From CAZGYE01 sp964530165 (GTDB lineage: Bacteria > Planctomycetota > Planctomycetia > Planctomycetales > Planctomycetaceae), in the NCBI GenBank assembly GCA_964530165.1, contig CAZGYE010000039.1:1-26170 (forward strand): a DNA stretch of 26,170 nt. Reading direction: 5' to 3'. Positions 23,701 through 26,170 of this stretch are shown here, piece after piece. The notes below the pieces were generated by a model, which was not told the origin of the DNA, did no database searches, and worked only from the letters and a program-made list of their open reading frames with translations. The translations under genes and the position numbers were made by a program. Position 1 is the first letter of the stretch, and every line of letters starts with the position of its first letter.

Positions 23701-25833
23701 CGCAACACCTATCCGCGCCGGGGGACGGCGCTCGGCGATCGACTCCAAGGCGGCGCCGAAACGTCTCCGGACGGCGACGTCCTGTTGGGGGACGACGTCG
23801 GCGATACGTTCTTTGACAAGACTGTCGGCGAGATCATCGCCGGCGTGGGGCCCGGAACTGTCGACCCCGCCACGTTGACCATCAACGATCCCAGCGACAT
23901 CGATCTGGTCCAGTTCGGCGCCGATTCGCTCTACGGCGGCGCCGGCGATGACGTCCTCTACGGGGGAGCCGGCAACGACCTGTTGGATGGAGACGGCACG
24001 GCGGACGGGGCCGACACAATCTACGGCGGCCGCGGCGACGACACGCTCATCGGCGGCGCCGACGCGGACCTGATGTTCGGCAGCCACCCCGCTGATACGT
24101 TCTCGACCACAGACGACGACAGCCTGGTGGGAGACGCCGGCGACGACACCATGCACGGCGGCCAGGGGAACGACACGCTCAAGGGTGGCGCGGGCGCTGA
24201 CAGCGTGTTCGGCGACATCGACCCGGCTCACACGGACTTTGACTCCACACGCCACGTCGGCAACGACGTCATCCAGTGGGCGGGAACTCCCGACGGCGTC
24301 GACAGCATCGACGGCGGTGCCAGTTTTGACACACTGGAGGTGAGCATGGCGGCCGGCGGTGTCGATGTCCTCACCGTGGGCGTCACTGGCACCGGGGAAC
24401 TGACCGTCACCGACGCAGCGGGGCCCACTATCGCGACCGCGGAGCTGGTCGAGCACCTGGATATGAAAACTGATAACTTGGGCGACACGGTCACGGTTGG
24501 CGCCTTGACTACGGAACCGTCGCTGCGGTTGTTGACGGTCGATCTCGGGACCGGCGGCGACACGTTTACTGCCGCGGCAATCGCTAATGCAGACATCCTC
24601 GTGTTTGCCCAGGGGGGCGACGGCGACGACACCATGACCGGTGGGGTCGGCAACGACACCCTGGAAGGAGGCAACGACGACGACGATCTGTTCGGCGGTT
24701 CCGGGGATGACATGCTCCGCGGCGATGACGGCGCCGATAGTCTCGTCGGCAACGCCGACGACGATGTGCTGCAGGGCGGGAAAGGTACGGACACCTTGAA
24801 AGGTGACGGCCTGACACACGATGCAGGCGAAAGCGGAGACGACCGTCTGGAAGGCGGCGAGGACGCCGACACCCTCCTCGGCGGTCCGGGGGAAGACACG
24901 CTGCGAGGCGACGACGGTGCCGACCGCATGGCCGGCCAGGGAGGCAACGACACGCTCCGCGGCGGCAACGGCAACGACGACATGGATGAGGACTTTACAG
25001 ACGGGGGAGGCGCCGTCAGCGATACCGGCACCGACAGCATGGACGGCGGTGCGGGTAAGGACTCCATCATCGGCCGGGGAGGCAACGACACGATCCTCGG
25101 TGGTACCGGCGACGACTCGTTGGGTGGCGCCGCCGGTGTCGAAGCAGACGATGACTTCATCCGCGGCGGCGACGGACGCGATACGATCAACGGTGGAACC
25201 GGAGCCGACACCTTGCAAGGAGGCAACCACAGAGACTCGATCCTAGGCGACGGAGCCGCGGACAGCATCTCCGGAGGCCGTGGAAAGGACACGCTGAAGG
25301 GTGAAGCCGGCGACGATACGATCTTCGGCGCCCGTGGCTCGGACCTCATCGACGGCGGTGCCGACAAGGACGTCATCTCCGGCCAAGGCGGTCGGGATAC
25401 CATCGACGGCGGTGACGGCAACGACATCATCAACGGAATGGGCGGCGCCGATTCGATCAACGGCGGGGCCGGTGAGGACAGCATCTCCGGTCGTCAAGGA
25501 GATGATACCCTCTTCGGTGGTGCCGGGAACGATCTGCTCGTCGGTGGCGATGGGGACGACTCCCTCGCCGGTGCTGCAGCAGCCGCAGGCGTCGGTCAGG
25601 CCGACACCCTGTTGGGCAACGACGGCATCGACGATCTCAATGATGAGGAAGATGGAACAGCGGACGGTGACACGGCAGACCCCTACTCCAGTGGCGACGG
25701 CACGGATGATGTGACTGGAATGGACGCAGGTGGTGTCGAAGTCGATACTCCGACACTAGACAACACGATCAACGCCAGCACCGCAGGGTTCGAATGGATT
25801 GACAACATCATGTCCTTCTTGGACCTGATCTAA
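20779..25833 (+). CDS. Giant LEPR-XLL / RTX-repeat protein with internal sialidase-like (BNR) domain
   Basis: The 1684-residue product starts 8 nt after GAGAGG (20765-20770). Residues 1-50: TSWLR at 4-8, an Arg/Lys-rich stretch (19-30), and LEDRTLLSV at 42-50, the LEPR-XLL signature. RTX nonapeptides (GGxGxDxLx) fill about 184-349, 907-960, 1047-1147 and 1278-1600. The insert at about 380-905 is sialidase/BNR-like: Asp boxes at about 424-432 (RSTDGGATW), 472 (YSADAGDNF) and 816-824 (VSIDAGSTF), plus VSWYDARND near 776. No catalytic Arg triad or Tyr/Glu pair of true sialidases was identified, so it may only bind ligand. The C-terminus (about 1600-1684) is very acidic and ends FEWIDNIMSFLDLI. 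The protein is strongly acidic, as expected for calcium-binding RTX proteins, and is probably exported to the cell surface or matrix. No type I secretion genes are nearby. Tandem terminators follow. Confidence 0.9.
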   Translation: MLMTSWLRSVKSTLSSDSRRRARAASRRKKLPEALPSQVEMLEDRTLLSVNISYRADLTDPAVTERLVITTNNMDVGSNVSDDSIQITQSATGVVQIITNENPFDPLSTTYTITVDPNLTQDIGDNSLIFLGPDTVAARANEVEEIEVTGNIGLNTIDLSGVNTAPNNFSAITSVSADGGEQADSIVGSPFDDSIQGGDGEDTIEGGGGDDTLQGEAGADVINGDAGDDEINGGSGNDVVDGGADDDNIRGNSGRDALAGGAGADTIQGNSGRDTLSGGDGDDSLSGGNGEDQMFGGAGSDTLLGGENADLLNGGAGDDTLDGGAGNDALMGGDGADSLVGGTGDDRLQSLAPGEADENVLVDVVSWDAANAEPLAGSAGDVNLVTDASTTDSEFNPAIAIDPTSPDTVVMVSEDTTGTLVVRRSTDGGATWVDPTDRTAIGVGSDPSAAFDAFGNLYVVFRDAGGNIDLAYSADAGDNFVDSAGAVGAVFINDLDPSVDPTDGAMNPVVATGPGALGANSSAWILWEDSSQVEFAALSATALGSANVSSTADQQGVIGGTGSGRFPDVAVGPQGSVIAVYQEEGADVEGPTMINVVVNPAGLADTSGNGWAAPQPVRHPADATAPTTNVGTNDAIPAAPGGINAAPSIAWDRSGQTATNGRIYLAYTVEADDPTAATDTTENETTNATTGKFRDTDVVLVTTADLEDLVPDPNDGAFDKDPTVSWPAPKVVHDDFGDDKDGDGNAKDADVFGETRSQFMPNVEVDQTTGVVAVSWYDARNDVGNNGQPGNSNDIQALEGPDEDSGNDDAQLYGTVSIDAGSTFAPNFRVGDFEHQGTLTDASDDNQHPSNANDVTNMADVNYGDYVGLAFEGGRLNAVWADNSTAGASETPLATQFDLLTTQFRIQHDGDTMDGQAGKDTLIGNNGNDRLLAGSADASTDDNVLIGGAGEDKLTGAAGEDLLMGGANGDPVDGRNTYPRRGTALGDRLQGGAETSPDGDVLLGDDVGDTFFDKTVGEIIAGVGPGTVDPATLTINDPSDIDLVQFGADSLYGGAGDDVLYGGAGNDLLDGDGTADGADTIYGGRGDDTLIGGADADLMFGSHPADTFSTTDDDSLVGDAGDDTMHGGQGNDTLKGGAGADSVFGDIDPAHTDFDSTRHVGNDVIQWAGTPDGVDSIDGGASFDTLEVSMAAGGVDVLTVGVTGTGELTVTDAAGPTIATAELVEHLDMKTDNLGDTVTVGALTTEPSLRLLTVDLGTGGDTFTAAAIANADILVFAQGGDGDDTMTGGVGNDTLEGGNDDDDLFGGSGDDMLRGDDGADSLVGNADDDVLQGGKGTDTLKGDGLTHDAGESGDDRLEGGEDADTLLGGPGEDTLRGDDGADRMAGQGGNDTLRGGNGNDDMDEDFTDGGGAVSDTGTDSMDGGAGKDSIIGRGGNDTILGGTGDDSLGGAAGVEADDDFIRGGDGRDTINGGTGADTLQGGNHRDSILGDGAADSISGGRGKDTLKGEAGDDTIFGARGSDLIDGGADKDVISGQGGRDTIDGGDGNDIINGMGGADSINGGAGEDSISGRQGDDTLFGGAGNDLLVGGDGDDSLAGAAAAAGVGQADTLLGNDGIDDLNDEEDGTADGDTADPYSSGDGTDDVTGMDAGGVEVDTPTLDNTINASTAGFEWIDNIMSFLDLI

Positions 25834-25841
25834 CCATTAGC

Positions 25842-25976
25842 AACATCGCAGGGTACGTGAATCCGGGGGGCCAGCCTTCAGGTTCCCCGGTTCACGCCCA
25901 ATTTTCTCGGAAACATCGCAGGTCGCGTGAATCGCGGGGACCAAGCCTTCAGGCCCCCCGGTTCACGCGTTTTTTT
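25842..25976 (+). terminator. Tandem duplicated hairpin terminators after the giant RTX gene
   Basis: Two diverged copies of a unit beginning AACATCGCAGG start at 25842 and 25912, with a 70-base period. Each forms a hairpin: copy 1 pairs 25856-25868 with 25885-25896 (CCCCGGTTCACG side); copy 2 pairs from 25925 with the segment ending at 25969. Copy 2 is followed by seven T (25970-25976), the layout of an intrinsic terminator; copy 1 has only a short T run (TTTT). The shared loop sequence AGCCTTCAGG marks them as a duplication. Confidence 0.75.
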
Positions 25977-26170
25977 CGTCTCAGCGACCAGCCCTCCGGA
26001 TTCGAACGTGCGATCCGGCTACAAAACAATCGAACAATTCATTCCTGGCAACTCCCTCAGAGCGTGTTTGGAAGGCCTCTTCTGAGTCCCCAAAGGACGT
26101 GAGATGGTCGCCCAGGGCGCGAGCCCTGGGGGCCGGGATCGAGTCCATTCTCCCCGAGCCCCAGCGGGGC
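25977..26170. other. Intergenic tail with REP-like hairpins
   Basis: No gene is seen. A perfect 8-bp hairpin CCCAGGGC / GCCCTGGG with GCGA tetraloop lies at 26111-26130. A second, GCCCC-AGC-GGGGC, lies at 26158-26170 and runs into the window edge. Both are GC-rich, REP-like structures. Confidence 0.5.

Noticed and set aside
21361..25580. Nucleotide tandem repeats of the RTX region as a CRISPR or satellite array
   Set aside because: The periodicity is 27 bases in frame and encodes GGxGxDxLx nonapeptides; units vary in sequence, with no spacers.

Overview
The window looks like a chromosomal segment of a planctomycete (Planctomycetota, probably order Planctomycetales). The evidence is high GC with GC-rich third codon positions, long hairpin-rich intergenic spacers, many large secreted proteins, and two giant RTX-repeat proteins with the planctomycete-type N-terminal signature LExRxLLS (the LEPR-XLL domain). 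A large cytochrome-like protein with a beta-propeller and two CxxCH motifs is also typical of this phylum. Twelve protein genes (one cut by the left edge) and one decayed gene are supported.

Layout. 1-1409 (minus): nagB (glucosamine-6-phosphate deaminase) followed by the 5' part of a GlmU-like sugar nucleotidyltransferase that runs off the left edge; together they suggest amino-sugar turnover and activation. 1744-4647 (minus): LEPR-XLL/RTX protein with a C-terminal beta-propeller. 4879-6846 (minus): secreted alpha/beta hydrolase. 6996-8222 (minus): pyrC-type dihydroorotase. 8407-11819 (plus): a second, related secreted hydrolase followed after 2 nt by a secreted seven-repeat FG-GAP/VCBS protein, a clear two-gene operon. 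11869-16074 (minus): 1401-residue multidomain cytochrome-like protein (two discoidin-like domains, CBM9-like domain, propeller, two heme c motifs). 16233-17351 (plus): uroporphyrinogen-decarboxylase-family protein. 17451-17691 (plus): frameshifted remnant of a ceramidase-like gene meeting the tail of a membrane-anchored protein-L-isoaspartate methyltransferase (17689-18606, minus). 18955-19980 (plus): secreted Gfo/Idh/MocA oxidoreductase. 19981-20778: about 800 bases with no convincing gene. 20779-25833 (plus): 1684-residue LEPR-XLL/RTX protein with a sialidase-like BNR domain inside the repeats, followed by tandem hairpin terminators.

Most products carry export signals, so the segment appears to serve the periplasm or cell surface: two calcium-binding RTX proteins, two esterase-like hydrolases, an FG-GAP propeller, a carbohydrate-binding cytochrome-like protein and a secreted oxidoreductase. 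A joint role in capturing or processing modified polysaccharides is an inference from domain content; no pathway is demonstrated. The least explained items are the HzsA-like modular cytochrome, the bipartite TSWLR + LExRxLLS N-terminus shared by both RTX proteins, and several structured intergenic repeats: a double-hairpin REP-like element at 6872-6939, a nested palindrome at 18672-18807, and tandem terminators after 25833.
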